Assembly (NCBI GenBank): GCA_934446355.1
Contig: CAKSEC010000010.1
Span: forward strand, 1 to 64,000
Direction of reading: 5' to 3'
Length of the DNA stretch: 64,000 bases
Source: an uncultured Oscillospiraceae bacterium
Lineage (GTDB): Bacteria > Bacillota > Clostridia > Oscillospirales > Ruminococcaceae
Under the pieces are notes generated by a model. That model was not told where the DNA came from. It saw only the letters and a list, made by a program, of their open reading frames with translations, and did not search any database. The position numbers and the translations under genes were made by a program. This document shows positions 15,765 through 25,548 of the stretch, piece by piece (position 1 is the first letter of the stretch; each line of letters begins with the position of its first letter).

Positions 15765-18467
15765 TTACTTTTTACGGAAATTCGGATTATCGTCCGGCTC
15801 TTTCATGATGGCGTCAAACAGCCGCTGAGTCTTGCTGGAACGCCCGCGCTTCTTGTCTTTGAGCATATTCAGTTCATCGTGAGCGGTGCTGTCCGGTTCG
15901 TCCGGCGGGAACAGATGTCTTTCCTCTGTCCAGATGCCGCTCGGAGTTTCCTCATTCGTCACTGGTGCGGCTTGCTCTGCGTGCCTTGCAGGACTTCTGT
16001 GCCTGCGCTGTGCAGGCTCCTGCAGCGGCTCAGGCTCTGACTGTCCCGTGGGTACGTCAGGCGTGAGAACGTCCATTTTCTGAGCAGCAGCGCGCTTTCT
16101 GGGTCTGCCGGACTTCGGTTTCTCCGGTATGTCTTGCATCTCCGGTATTTCAGCGGGCGCAGGTGCGGGCTTTTCGGGCGCTTTCTCCGCCTCAGGCTCG
16201 GAATATCCATGACCCACAGGTCTGCTCATGTCGCTTTCAGACTGTTCAAGCACATCGAATATCGACGATACCTCCCAGAACGGGTCGTCCGACATCTCGC
16301 CGGGAACTTCACGCGCCGTTGGGAAATCAGTGTCCACCGGTGATGGTTCAGGCTCGCTTAGCTGTTCGGGTCTGGATACCGCTTCAAACGGCGCTCCCTC
16401 GCCGGACTGCGCCAAAGGAGTTCCCGCAATCTTTCCGTATGCCGAAATAGCCGCTGCGTTCTTCCTTATAACTCTGGGCTTAGGCTCAGGCTGACGAGCG
16501 GGTTCGGGCTGCCTTGCCTGCGGCTGTGCGGGGGTATTTTCCCACTCCGGCGCAGGCTCGTCCTCAAAATCATCATATGTATCCTGCTGTACTGCAGGCT
16601 GCAACGCCGGAACTTCCTCACGTGAAGCTTCCTTTCTGCGGCCCTCTATGAAGTTCCTGAAATCCTCAGGATCGAACAGCGGCGCAGAACGGCGCTCCGC
16701 CGGCTGTTCGTTTCTTATCGGCTTCGGCGCAGGCTCAGGTCTTTGGTATATCGGCTGTTCCCGCCTTACCTCCGGTTCAGGCTGCCTCGGCGCAGGCTGA
16801 ACTCGCTGCTCAGGCTGTGCCTGTGCATAGGGCTGGAATCCGCCGCCAAACGGCTCGAACGTCGGTCTTTGCTGCTGACGTTCAGGTCTTTCAAGCACCG
16901 GCTCACGGTAAACGTCATTGCTGACTGTTCGCGGAGCAGGCTGAGAATAAACCGGCTGCTCCTGATAGCTTTCACGATAGGGCTGCGCCGTATCGTGCCG
17001 CTGCTCGCCGCCCCTGATTATGTGCGAAATAGGCGCACGTGACTGCGACTTCTGCCGCTCCACGCTCGGCGATGTAAAGAATCCCTCGCGGCGGGGCTGC
17101 GGTCTTGGTATCTCCTCAGGCTCCTCGGCGGGCTTTTCAGGCTTGCGCTCCATGTCGCTCCTGCTTATCCGCTCTGGCACGAACGGCTTTACTACACGCT
17201 CCTGTCTGCGCTCAGGCTCTTTCTTCCGTACCTCAACAACCGGATTGCTTCTGGATATATCAAGCGATTTTGAATACTCGATGAATGCTTCCAGATCCTC
17301 TGCCTGTATCTCGCCGTTCTGCACCTTGCCCTTCATCGCTTCAAGGTACTTCTTCCAGCTTTCGTACTCTTTCAGACTCATTGTGTCTGCAGTCACACGG
17401 CTGTACATCTCGTCCGTGATGTCTTTGCAGTGCTGCTCTATCTCAGGCGTTATTCGGCTTTTGGGGTGCTCCATCTCGTAGAGTTCAAGGCAGGTCTTTC
17501 CGCCCTGCGACTGCAGCGAGCAATAGTCCTCGTTATATTCGCTGTCCCTGACGTAGTATCTTCCGCAGCGTTTGCAGCGTGCCAGCCAGCCGCCGCTTTC
17601 AAGCAGCGAATCTATCTCCAGATCGACCGCAGCCTTAAGTCCGCACGGCATGAATATGCGTGACGGAGCGTGCTCCATTGCGGGCCGTGAAATATTGTAG
17701 CTGCCCATCTCCTGCGCCAGACCCGCTTTCATATGCGAGAATGCGTCCATGGCTATCTGGTCGGAGAGCACCTCATACGACCCTATGTCCGAGTAGTCGT
17801 CGGAATAGTCGAAATCGGGCAGCACGGTCTTGATTATCTCTTTGGAAATATTAGGATATGACAAAGGCGCAGACGGAAGCCTGCCGGCGGAATACACCTG
17901 AGTAACGCCCAGATCCTCGATACGGCAGCCAAGTTCGCTCGCCGTAACGCTGAACATGAGGTCAAAGTAATTCCGCCGAGCCATAGCCTCGTCTACGCCC
18001 GAAAGTTCACGCGAAAACAGGAAGAACACCTTGCTCCTTGCGTAGTCCTGCACACGCACGATATTCAGCCATTCATTGATACCCTTGTTGTAGCGGTATT
18101 CGCACAGCCTGACAAAAACCGCCTTTTCAAACGGAGTTTTGCAGTCGATAAAGCGGTTCCAGAGCCCCGACGTGCCGATATTGTCCCTGCGGCATACGTA
18201 GTCTATCCAGCAGTCCAGCACTATCTTGTCATAGACGGTGCGCAGATTATGCTCGACATATACGTGCAGGCTTTTCAGTGAATTTCTGAGCTCGGTCACC
18301 CGATCAAAATCAAGTTCGCCTGAGCGCAGAGCCTCATCGCATATCGCTATCGCTTTTTCCGCAAAATACGACAGGTCGAAGTCGCAGAAGGACAGCAGTG
18401 AATATGGGTAGCGGAGCTGAAATATCTCGCTTGAGTTTTTCCCCGCCAGATTCAGAACTCGTATCAA
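15765..18467 (-). CDS. DUF6076-like zinc-finger protein with long disordered C-terminal half
   Basis: About 900 residues. The first 400 are helical and end in a zinc-finger-like segment CKRCGRYYVRD followed about nine residues later by YCS and a later Cys (near residues 300-330), like the CGNR/DUF6076 type. A helical stretch with short coiled coil follows (to about 410). The remaining half is rich in Pro, Glu, Arg and Gln and looks disordered, ending in a basic patch. No signal peptide. It directly follows the membrane protein gene; TTG 18467 with AAAGGAG seven bases ahead is the best start, though a TTG at 18485 is also in frame. Cytoplasmic role unknown; a nucleic-acid or scaffold function is only a guess. 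Confidence 0.7.
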   Translation of the reverse strand: MIRVLNLAGKNSSEIFQLRYPYSLLSFCDFDLSYFAEKAIAICDEALRSGELDFDRVTELRNSLKSLHVYVEHNLRTVYDKIVLDCWIDYVCRRDNIGTSGLWNRFIDCKTPFEKAVFVRLCEYRYNKGINEWLNIVRVQDYARSKVFFLFSRELSGVDEAMARRNYFDLMFSVTASELGCRIEDLGVTQVYSAGRLPSAPLSYPNISKEIIKTVLPDFDYSDDYSDIGSYEVLSDQIAMDAFSHMKAGLAQEMGSYNISRPAMEHAPSRIFMPCGLKAAVDLEIDSLLESGGWLARCKRCGRYYVRDSEYNEDYCSLQSQGGKTCLELYEMEHPKSRITPEIEQHCKDITDEMYSRVTADTMSLKEYESWKKYLEAMKGKVQNGEIQAEDLEAFIEYSKSLDISRSNPVVEVRKKEPERRQERVVKPFVPERISRSDMERKPEKPAEEPEEIPRPQPRREGFFTSPSVERQKSQSRAPISHIIRGGEQRHDTAQPYRESYQEQPVYSQPAPRTVSNDVYREPVLERPERQQQRPTFEPFGGGFQPYAQAQPEQRVQPAPRQPEPEVRREQPIYQRPEPAPKPIRNEQPAERRSAPLFDPEDFRNFIEGRRKEASREEVPALQPAVQQDTYDDFEDEPAPEWENTPAQPQARQPEPARQPEPKPRVIRKNAAAISAYGKIAGTPLAQSGEGAPFEAVSRPEQLSEPEPSPVDTDFPTAREVPGEMSDDPFWEVSSIFDVLEQSESDMSRPVGHGYSEPEAEKAPEKPAPAPAEIPEMQDIPEKPKSGRPRKRAAAQKMDVLTPDVPTGQSEPEPLQEPAQRRHRSPARHAEQAAPVTNEETPSGIWTEERHLFPPDEPDSTAHDELNMLKDKKRGRSSKTQRLFDAIMKEPDDNPNFRKK

Positions 18468-18485
18468 CTCAATGCTCCTTTGCAA

Positions 18486-19388
18486 TTATTCTGCGGTCTG
18501 GGTATCAGATACATCGTCCGGCTGCGAAGCCTTTGATGTGGTTTTTCTAGTTGTGGAGGAAGCCTCGGAGGTTTCCGTGGTTTCCGGCTTATCCTCTGCA
18601 AGATAGGGATTTTCCATGATGCTTCCCTCAACGTTCAGCATCTGCGTCTTTATCCCGTCCTTTGTGACTATCTGCCATGAAACGGGACTGTCTGTGCGGC
18701 TGGTGTATTTGGTGTTGAGCACTCTGCCGCTGCCAAGCACCTTGCTTCCGCTTCCGAACGGGAACTCTATGTCGCAAGTGACGTCCTCGACGTAGTAGCT
18801 TGCCGTCCTGCGCTCGCCGGTGGGCTTATCCACATAGCGCACTATGCGGTAGTGCTCATCGGGCGACATCACGGAAAACTGCGTATCACGCAGCGTGGTG
18901 TCTACTCCGGTGACAGTCATCTTGCCCATGAGCAGCGTTATCGCAACATATCCCGCACCGCCGACCACATACATCAGCAGGTACATTGTGCCGAGCACGG
19001 TTTTAAGAGTTTCATTCGCGCGGCATATAAAGAATATCGCAATGATAACGCACAGCGGCGGCAGCAGCATATACCAGTTGCCAAACGCCAGAATGAACGA
19101 AGCGAACCATATCGGCGGCAAAAGCATAACATTTATCATGGTTATGACCTGCCTGCGGGTATATGTCATCAGACCGAGCGCCGCAATATTAATGAACACG
19201 TAAAGCACGAACAGCGAGGTGGGATTCTCATATTCCAGAAAATAAGCAAGATTCAGCCAGTCCAGCCAGACAAGAAGTCCGGTATACCCCCAGCACAGCA
19301 GAGCGACGCTCCGCTTCAGCCAGATATTCTTGAACACTGACACCAGTATGTCCATGAAGCCCTTTTTTCCTGCTCCTGCCTTTTCCAT
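18486..19388 (-). CDS. Membrane protein of unknown function, C-terminal external domain
   Basis: 300 residues. Five or six hydrophobic helices lie between about 28 and 155, including GYTGLLVWLDWLNLAYFL and LLPPLCVIIAIFFICRA. A beta-rich domain of about 100 residues follows (MSPDEHYRIVRYVDKPTGERR, with SYYVEDVTCDIEFPFGSG), then a Thr/Ser/Glu-rich tail. The beta domain would be extracellular if the N-terminus is inside. Its stop is 18 bases before the start of the zinc-finger protein, and it lies 24 bases after the upstream surface protein gene, so the three genes form one transcription unit. No family recognised. Confidence 0.7.
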   Translation of the reverse strand: MEKAGAGKKGFMDILVSVFKNIWLKRSVALLCWGYTGLLVWLDWLNLAYFLEYENPTSLFVLYVFINIAALGLMTYTRRQVITMINVMLLPPIWFASFILAFGNWYMLLPPLCVIIAIFFICRANETLKTVLGTMYLLMYVVGGAGYVAITLLMGKMTVTGVDTTLRDTQFSVMSPDEHYRIVRYVDKPTGERRTASYYVEDVTCDIEFPFGSGSKVLGSGRVLNTKYTSRTDSPVSWQIVTKDGIKTQMLNVEGSIMENPYLAEDKPETTETSEASSTTRKTTSKASQPDDVSDTQTAE

Positions 19389-19412
19389 ACTTCCCTCCTG
19401 CCGCTCAGTTCA

Positions 19413-20357
19413 TCAATAGTACTTTTTCTTCTTGTAGATAATGTATCCCACGACCGCTCCGCCAACTACCACAGCGGCAACGCCAACGATAATGAGTATC
19501 ATGACTGTCGGGGATTCTGTTTCATAGTCCATCTGGTAATAATCATTGTAGTTTATCGGCGCAGATGTTGCAGAGGTCGCTGCGGTCACGATGGTGGTCG
19601 TGGAAGCAACGGTCGATTCCGTGCGGCTCACATCTGATCCAGTATCAGACGGCTCGCTGTCGCTCTCGGTCGGCTCTGTGACAGCGGCTTCGCCAGAGCT
19701 GCTCTCCGCCGATGAGGACACTTCGGTATCGCTCTCGACCGGCTCGCTTACCTCAGGCTCGCTGACTGTGGTATTCTCAACAGGCGGCTCGGTCACTGCA
19801 ACTGTGGTCGTGCCGTCGCTTATGGTGAAGTTCCTTACGGATATCTTTACCTCGCCCTGTGCGTCAGAGCCCCAGTTTGTCCTTGCCTGAAACAGTATGT
19901 AAGCAGGTGCGCACTGTGCAAAGTCCTTATAGAAGTGCTGACCTGTTTCGGATATCGTCACCCATTCGCCGTATACGAGCGGTGTATAATCAGACGGAGT
20001 TATCCAGCTCCATACCGAGTTGAAGCCCGGCAGGCAGCCTATAACGTCTGCGCCCTCGGTATCCAGTCTTGCCTCGATAGATACTGTAACGTTTTCATTG
20101 TTCCAGAATTCAGGGTCGAGAAACTCGTTAAAAAGCTTGAATCTCAGCGAGAGGAACTTTTCCTCCGTGCTGTCGCCGAATTCTGTCACGAATGAGCCGG
20201 TATCTCCGTCTATCTCCTTTGTCCCCGCCTTTATCTCATCGCAAAGACCGTCGCCGCTGAGCTGGTATGTGTAGTCAGCTGACGCAGTGACAGAGGACGC
20301 CGTCATGACTGCAGCGGCAAAAACGCCGCCAACTATCCTTTTGAATCTGGTCAACAT
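19413..20357 (-). CDS. Secreted membrane-anchored protein with carbohydrate-binding-like head
   Basis: 314 residues. Signal peptide ends near SADYTY (residue 28). Residues about 30-175 look like a jelly-roll carbohydrate-binding type domain, with Trp-containing strands (LDPEFWNNENVTVSIEARL, FNSVWSWITPSDYTPL) and a closing strand VKISVRNFTISDG; the sugar-binding role is inferred from shape alone. Residues 180-280 are a Thr/Ser/Glu/Val linker. A membrane helix at about 288-307 and the tail YKKKKYY anchor it. It has its own promoter and GGAGGGAATCAA before the ATG. It leads a short unit with the next two genes. Confidence 0.72.
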   Translation of the reverse strand: MLTRFKRIVGGVFAAAVMTASSVTASADYTYQLSGDGLCDEIKAGTKEIDGDTGSFVTEFGDSTEEKFLSLRFKLFNEFLDPEFWNNENVTVSIEARLDTEGADVIGCLPGFNSVWSWITPSDYTPLVYGEWVTISETGQHFYKDFAQCAPAYILFQARTNWGSDAQGEVKISVRNFTISDGTTTVAVTEPPVENTTVSEPEVSEPVESDTEVSSSAESSSGEAAVTEPTESDSEPSDTGSDVSRTESTVASTTTIVTAATSATSAPINYNDYYQMDYETESPTVMILIIVGVAAVVVGGAVVGYIIYKKKKYY

Positions 20358-20421
20358 TTGATTCCCTCCAAAGTATTCAACACATAATTGCGGCTTTTTC
20401 TATACTGCCGCATATATAATT

Positions 20422-20450
20422 ATTGTATAACAAATTCAGAAAAAATGCAA
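20422..20450 (-). promoter_or_regulatory. Sigma-A promoter of the CBM-like surface protein
   Basis: On the minus strand TTGCAT (20445-20450) and TACAAT (20422-20427) with a 17-base spacer. Confidence 0.75.
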
Positions 20451-20649
20451 GTGTTTTTGTGAAGTTTATAGCCTTTCACAAAATATTCAGGTACTTCTGC
20501 TTCAATGTTGGAATATATGCAAGGCATATTTCACACCTGTCAGGTATTTATTTCCGATACGCCCAGTCCCCGCATATATTACTGCCATAATAAGTATTTT
20601 TGCTCCGGCAGTACCGGAGCAAAAGTATGTCATTCAGTTATGCGCCGCA

Positions 20650-21798
20650 TTACTTGGTGCGGTTCAGAATATTCATCAGCTTGTCTATATCGCTTTCGCC
20701 GCCGTCAAAATCAGATTCCGGCATAACGAAGCTGCCCTGCTGCTTTCCTGCGGCGGGCTGCTGGGACTGAGCCGCTGCCTGCGCTTCTGTACCCTCAGGG
20801 CTTGCGTCGTCAACGAAGTCGGTTGCGATAACGATAACGGATACCTCGTCCTCTGCAAGGCTTTCGTCGAACTGCATACCCATCTTTATTTCTGCGTCAG
20901 GTGCGGCGTTCTTGGTTATCTCGCTTGCAATGCCGTCAACCTCGTCCGCAGAGGTGGTCATGGGAATGCTGATATTGATGAGCAGTCTGCGTGCGCCAAG
21001 GATAGATGTTTCAAGAAGCGGGCTGTGGAGCACCTGATCGAGCGCTTCCTCGTTCTTATTGTCGCCCTTGCCCTGTCCAATTGCCATATGAGCAATTCCG
21101 GAATCCTTAAGAGCCATGGTGACATCGGCGAAGTCCACGCTCATGAAGCCCACGCCCTTTACAAGGTCAGAAATACCCTTGACAGCCTTGTAAAGCACGC
21201 TGTCAACTGCCTTGAATGCGTCGATCATGCTCAGCTTTGCATTGGATATCTCCTTTACCTTCTCGTTCGGGATAACGATAAGGGAATCCACATACTTGCG
21301 CATTTCTGCGATACCCTTGAGAGCCTGATTCATCTTAGCCTGACCCTCGAATGCGAAAGGCTTGGTCACAACGCCGACTGTAAGCTTGCCCAGTTCCTTT
21401 GCGATATTAGCAACGACCGGAGCGGCACCCGTGCCAGTACCGCCGCCCATTCCGGCAGCGATGAACACCATGGATTCGTCCTCCATGACTGCCTTCAGTT
21501 CGTCACGGTTCTCCTCAGCGGATTCCTGACCTACGGAGGGCTTATTGCCTGCACCCTGACCCTTTGTGCGCTTTTTGCCTATCTGGATACGGCGCATACG
21601 GCTGCCATCCTTTGAACGCAGCGCCTTGACATCTGTGTTGGCAACGACATAGTCGATCCCGGTCATGCCGCCCTCGACCATGTGGCTGACTGCGTTTCCT
21701 CCGCCGCCTCCGACGCCGATGACCATAATTTTGGTCTGGTCCTCAAAATCATCGTCCATCACAAACTCGTCGTCACGGGTATCTATTTCAAATGCCAT
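20650..21798 (-). CDS. ftsZ: Cell division protein FtsZ
   Basis: 382 residues. GTPase domain with VIGVGGGGGNAV near residue 24, the tubulin signature GGGTGTGAAP near 115, and the T7 loop region VDFADVTMAL near 210. A C-terminal domain and an acidic variable linker follow, ending in DIDKLMNILNRTK, which takes the place of the usual C-terminal peptide for FtsA/SepF binding. FtsZ polymerises into the Z ring. ATG 21798 has GGAGGG seven bases ahead; an earlier in-frame start would add about 30 residues not found in the family. It has its own promoter and lies last in the dcw cluster. No ftsA is present next to it. Confidence 0.97.
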   Translation of the reverse strand: MAFEIDTRDDEFVMDDDFEDQTKIMVIGVGGGGGNAVSHMVEGGMTGIDYVVANTDVKALRSKDGSRMRRIQIGKKRTKGQGAGNKPSVGQESAEENRDELKAVMEDESMVFIAAGMGGGTGTGAAPVVANIAKELGKLTVGVVTKPFAFEGQAKMNQALKGIAEMRKYVDSLIVIPNEKVKEISNAKLSMIDAFKAVDSVLYKAVKGISDLVKGVGFMSVDFADVTMALKDSGIAHMAIGQGKGDNKNEEALDQVLHSPLLETSILGARRLLINISIPMTTSADEVDGIASEITKNAAPDAEIKMGMQFDESLAEDEVSVIVIATDFVDDASPEGTEAQAAAQSQQPAAGKQQGSFVMPESDFDGGESDIDKLMNILNRTK

Positions 21799-21897
21799 GT
21801 CGTTTCCCTCCAAATATTTTAGGTATCCTGAAGCGCGCTGACCCGCAGCGCATTTCAAGGCAGCCTTTATGACGTCCATAATACACAACTACTAATT

Positions 21898-21926
21898 ATT
21901 ATATCAGATTGGAAAAATAAATGCAA
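21898..21926 (-). promoter_or_regulatory. Dedicated ftsZ promoter
   Basis: On the minus strand TTGCAT (21921-21926) and TATAAT (21898-21903) with a 17-base spacer, between divIB and ftsZ. The leader before the ATG is about 95 bases. Confidence 0.85.
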
Positions 21927-21981
21927 CAGTTTTTTGAAAATTTCTTTGACAAATTGCACCGAAAATACCGTGAACAGTTCG

Positions 21982-22989
21982 TCAGCCCTCCGGAACTGCC
22001 TCCTGAGTACCCTCGCGAGTTCCCTCCGCGGACTGCTCGGCAGTGCTGTTCAGGTCGGGCAATACCTGCTGCTGACCGTCTATCTTGTCACGTGCAAAGG
22101 TTTTTTCCGGATCTCGCAGATTTATCGTGACGTTGCCCTTTTCCTTTTCCAGAGTGCCAGCTGCTGCAGCGAATTTGCTGTCGATGTCAGCGATACCGCC
22201 TATCTGCAGCGTGATATTATCGCCGCATTCGATGGCGATATCGAATCTGTCGGTAATGTCTATCTGCTGAATACCGCCGATACCGTATTCCTCAGCCTTT
22301 TCGAGCAGGGTGGCGGGAATATCCGTCTTTCCCGTATCAGAGGAACTGAGCTTGCTGCCCGGCATAAGGTCCTCCGCCTGATACCCGATAATGACCGGCA
22401 GCCCGGTTTCGCTGCCAAGTTCCACTATCCTGCCCATGCGTGAAACTGCTGCGGTCACGCTGCCCTGACTTATCAGGAACCATTTTTCCGCTTCCTTGAC
22501 GGTGATTTTTATCTTTGTCGGGAATAATTTCTGCACATCGACCGTATCTATATAAGTGAAAGCGGCGGAAATTTTCTGCTCTGCGGCTTTCTCGTCGATA
22601 TGAAGCAGATTCTCTCCCTTGACCAGCCCCGACTTACCGATTATCTCCTCTGCGGTATAGCGTGAATTGCCTTCCACCTCTATACTGCTGCAGCTGAACA
22701 GAACTGTGTTGGCAAGCACTATCAGCACGATAACGATAACTATTGCCGCCAGTATGTAGTACATGATGAAGTTTCTGCCCCTGCTGCCGCGCCTGCGCCC
22801 TTTTACGCTGCGGTGTCTGACCGCTTGATTGTATGCCTTGTTGGTCTGGCGGTTCACCTTTGCAGCGCCCTGCGGCGGACGCTGCGGCTGACCGGAGGGC
22901 GCAGGGCGGCGTGCTGCTCCGTTCACGGGCGGAGTCGGCTGTCCGGCACGCCTTTTCTTTTTATTGACAGGTTTCTTCTTTCCGCCCAT
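21982..22989 (-). CDS. divIB: Cell division protein DivIB/FtsQ
   Basis: 335 residues from the ATG preceded by AAGGAG. A long basic cytoplasmic tail of about 85 residues (KKKPVNKKKRR and Pro/Arg/Gln repeats) is followed by a membrane helix IMYYILAAIVIVIVLIVLANTV. A POTRA domain comes next (FSCSSIEVEGNSRYTAEEIIGKSGLVKGENLL), then the beta domain IKITVKEAEKWFLIS. The protein joins the septal FtsL/DivIC complex and controls septal wall synthesis. The C-terminal 40 residues are acidic and Glu/Gly rich, probably disordered. It lies 22 bases from murA. Confidence 0.9.
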   Translation of the reverse strand: MGGKKKPVNKKKRRAGQPTPPVNGAARRPAPSGQPQRPPQGAAKVNRQTNKAYNQAVRHRSVKGRRRGSRGRNFIMYYILAAIVIVIVLIVLANTVLFSCSSIEVEGNSRYTAEEIIGKSGLVKGENLLHIDEKAAEQKISAAFTYIDTVDVQKLFPTKIKITVKEAEKWFLISQGSVTAAVSRMGRIVELGSETGLPVIIGYQAEDLMPGSKLSSSDTGKTDIPATLLEKAEEYGIGGIQQIDITDRFDIAIECGDNITLQIGGIADIDSKFAAAAGTLEKEKGNVTINLRDPEKTFARDKIDGQQQVLPDLNSTAEQSAEGTREGTQEAVPEG

Positions 22990-23011
22990 TTTATACGCTC
23001 CTTTTCTGCAT

Positions 23012-24280
23012 TCAGCCTGTTCGTGTGATATCCGCACCAACTGACCTCAGCGCCTTTTCTATACACTCATATCCACGGTCGATATAGCCCACGCCGGATA
23101 TCTCGCTCGTTCCCTCTGCAGCAAGGGCTGCAGCCACAAGCGCTGCCCCTCCACGAAGCTCGCCTGCGCAAAGCCTTGCGCCGGAAAGCCGCTTTACGCC
23201 CTGAACTACTGCGACTCTGCCCTCGACCTTTATCGACGCACCTAGCCTGATGAGTTCCGGCACGTGGCGGTAGCGGTTCTCAAAGATATTCTCCACGAAC
23301 ACTGACGTGCCCTCTGCCGTTGAACACAGAGCGGTGAACAACGCCTGAATATCCGTTGGAAAGCCGGGATATGGCATTGTCCTTATCGTTGGCGGTGCAG
23401 TGAGCCGTCGGCTGCTGCTTATGTACAGCTTGCCGCCGCCGTAGGAATACAGCCTGCAGCCCATTCGCTCAAGCACCGGCAGGAAACCCGCCATGTGCGC
23501 CGGCTCGCAGCGGGTGAGGATAAGCTCGCCGTGCGTCATTGCAGCGCAGCACAGGTATGTTCCGGCAGCTATTCTGTCGGGGATAACGGTGTGCTCGGTC
23601 GGTTCCAGCCTTGAAACGCCCTCGATGATCATTGTGCTGCTGCCTGCGCCGGTAATGTGTGCACCGCATTTGCTCAGGAAATCAGCCAGATCGACTATCT
23701 CCGGCTCACGTGCCGCATTCTGTATCTCGGTGACGCCCGAAGCGGTCGCCGCCGCCAGCATGATGTTCTCAGTCGCCCCGACAGACGGGAACGACAGAAG
23801 TATCTTTGCACCGTGAAGTCCGGACGGAGTGCTGCATTCAAGCCAGCCATGCTCCTCGCTTATGACCGCTCCCATTTCTCTGAGGGCGGACAGGTGCAGG
23901 TCGATGGGACGCGCGCCCAGTTCACACCCTCCGGGGAACGTCAGCCGGCAGCGTCCAGTTCTGCCGAGCACTGCGCCAAGGAATACGATGGACGACCTCA
24001 TCTCACGCATAAGTCCGTCGGGTATCTCGCTGCCGCACACGTTCGAGGCGTCCACGCAGACCGTGTCGCCGTTCCTGCTGCAGCGGCAGCCAAGGCAGGA
24101 CAATATCCTGCAGGCTGCATCAACGTCGGTCAGCATGGGGCAGTTATGCAGAATGCACTCGCCGTGGGATAACACGCACCCCGCCAGCAGCGGCAGTGCG
24201 CTGTTCTTTGCGCCGTGTATCTGGAGTTCGCCCTCAAGCCGTCTGCCGCCGTTCACGACCAGTTTCTGGCTGTTAGCCAT
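23012..24280 (-). CDS. murA: UDP-N-acetylglucosamine 1-carboxyvinyltransferase MurA
   Basis: 422 residues, standard length. KNSALPLLAG near residue 25 carries the conserved Lys-Asn of the active site. The mobile loop has FPGGCELGARPIDLHL with the catalytic Cys near 118 that adds phosphoenolpyruvate and is the fosfomycin target; the Cys is present, so fosfomycin sensitivity at this step is expected. C-terminal half shows TPYPGFPTDIQ-type motif (TMPYPGFPTDIQALFTAL). First committed step of peptidoglycan precursor synthesis, in the cytoplasm. Located between murG and divIB in the same operon direction. Confidence 0.96.
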   Translation of the reverse strand: MANSQKLVVNGGRRLEGELQIHGAKNSALPLLAGCVLSHGECILHNCPMLTDVDAACRILSCLGCRCSRNGDTVCVDASNVCGSEIPDGLMREMRSSIVFLGAVLGRTGRCRLTFPGGCELGARPIDLHLSALREMGAVISEEHGWLECSTPSGLHGAKILLSFPSVGATENIMLAAATASGVTEIQNAAREPEIVDLADFLSKCGAHITGAGSSTMIIEGVSRLEPTEHTVIPDRIAAGTYLCCAAMTHGELILTRCEPAHMAGFLPVLERMGCRLYSYGGGKLYISSSRRLTAPPTIRTMPYPGFPTDIQALFTALCSTAEGTSVFVENIFENRYRHVPELIRLGASIKVEGRVAVVQGVKRLSGARLCAGELRGGAALVAAALAAEGTSEISGVGYIDRGYECIEKALRSVGADITRTG

Positions 24281-24369
24281 AGTATCACTCCTCCCGCATT
24301 TCTATGTTCACATAGTATGCAGGAGGATTTATTTTGTGACAGGCGGTATGCTGCTGCGCTGAGGGCTAT

Positions 24370-25521
24370 TTACTCAGCGTGCTCCCCGCTCTCAAATTTC
24401 TCTGCGCCAAGCAGGTCGATTATCTCTGCAAGTATTTTGTCTGCGGCGTCGTTTTTGGCTGAACGGCGGGAATTTTCCTCCATCAGAGCCAGACGGCTGC
24501 GGTCGCTGTACAATGCGGATACCTCCTCGACAAGGCGTGCCTTTGTGAGGTCCTTGTCCTCGATGAGCACTGCCGCATGGGCGTTGCTGAGGGTCAGCGC
24601 ATTGTAGTACTGATGATTCTCCGCCGCATTCGGATACGGGACAAGCACTGCAGGCCTGCCTATCGCCATAAGTTCAGTTATCGTCATTGCGCCCGCACGT
24701 GAGATTATCAGGTCGGCTGCGCACATACAGGTATACATATTGTCGATGTAGTCACGGAATATGTGCTTTGTCTTGTCCTCGTGCGCACCGCTCTGCTCAA
24801 GGGCGGAATAGAAAAGATCCCTGCCCTTTCCGCCGTAGGAATGTATGTGGTTTATCCCGCCGGTCTTTTCTTCCCATGCGATCAGCTCTGCGACTGCTTC
24901 TGTAATGCGGTTTGCGCCAAGGCTGCCGCCAAACGAAAGTATCGTGAACTGTTCGGGAAGTCCCAGCCGCTTTCTCGCCGCCGAGCGCTCCTCTATCTCG
25001 ATATTCGAGCGCAGCGGGTTTCCGGTCACAACGCAGTGCTCAGTGCTGCTGAGGTATTTTTCTGCGTCTGCAGTAGCAAGCAGTATCTTATCAGCTTTCT
25101 TCGCAAGCATTTTTGTCGCCATTCCGGGATAGGAGTTACTTTCGTGCGTGACGGTCTTTATTCCCATTGAAGCAGCCTGAGTCAACACTGTTCCCGTGAC
25201 GTAACCGCCCGTGCCTATCACGATATCCGGCTTGAAGTCCTTGATTATTTTGCGCACAGCACGCTTTGCCGCAAACAGGTAAAGATACATCGCCCTTGCA
25301 TTCCGCCCGATATTCTGCAGCGACAGCTTCCTCTGGAAGCCCGCCATCTCGACCGGCGAAAATGCGTAGCCCGCCTTTGTGACGAGCCTTGCTTCCATTC
25401 CCTGCGGAGTGCCTATGAACATAATTTCGGCGTCCGGAAAAACGCTTTTCAGCTTATCGGCTATTGCAAGCGCCGGATTGATGTGACCGGCAGTACCGCC
25501 GGCGGCAAATATCGCTTTCAT
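24370..25521 (-). CDS. murG: UDP-GlcNAc:lipid I GlcNAc transferase MurG
   Basis: 383 residues. N-terminal motif GGTAGHINPALAIAD (G-loop 1), a second glycine-rich motif GTGGYVTGT, and the C-domain motif SFGGSLGANRI. The donor-binding region has ISRAGAMTITELMAIGRPAVLVPYP. GT28-type fold. It adds GlcNAc to lipid I at the inner membrane face, giving lipid II. The gene sits 27 bases after ftsW, with murA next downstream, as in many Clostridia. Confidence 0.96.
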   Translation of the reverse strand: MKAIFAAGGTAGHINPALAIADKLKSVFPDAEIMFIGTPQGMEARLVTKAGYAFSPVEMAGFQRKLSLQNIGRNARAMYLYLFAAKRAVRKIIKDFKPDIVIGTGGYVTGTVLTQAASMGIKTVTHESNSYPGMATKMLAKKADKILLATADAEKYLSSTEHCVVTGNPLRSNIEIEERSAARKRLGLPEQFTILSFGGSLGANRITEAVAELIAWEEKTGGINHIHSYGGKGRDLFYSALEQSGAHEDKTKHIFRDYIDNMYTCMCAADLIISRAGAMTITELMAIGRPAVLVPYPNAAENHQYYNALTLSNAHAAVLIEDKDLTKARLVEEVSALYSDRSRLALMEENSRRSAKNDAADKILAEIIDLLGAEKFESGEHAE

Positions 25522-25548
25522 ACAAATGATTCTCCCTTTATTTTGGAC

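Noticed and set aside
20597..20624. Hairpin TTTTGCTCCGG/CCGGAGCAAAA after ftsZ as a terminator
   Set aside because: On the minus strand the stem is followed by A, not T. It may still be a 3' stability element, but intrinsic termination is not supported.
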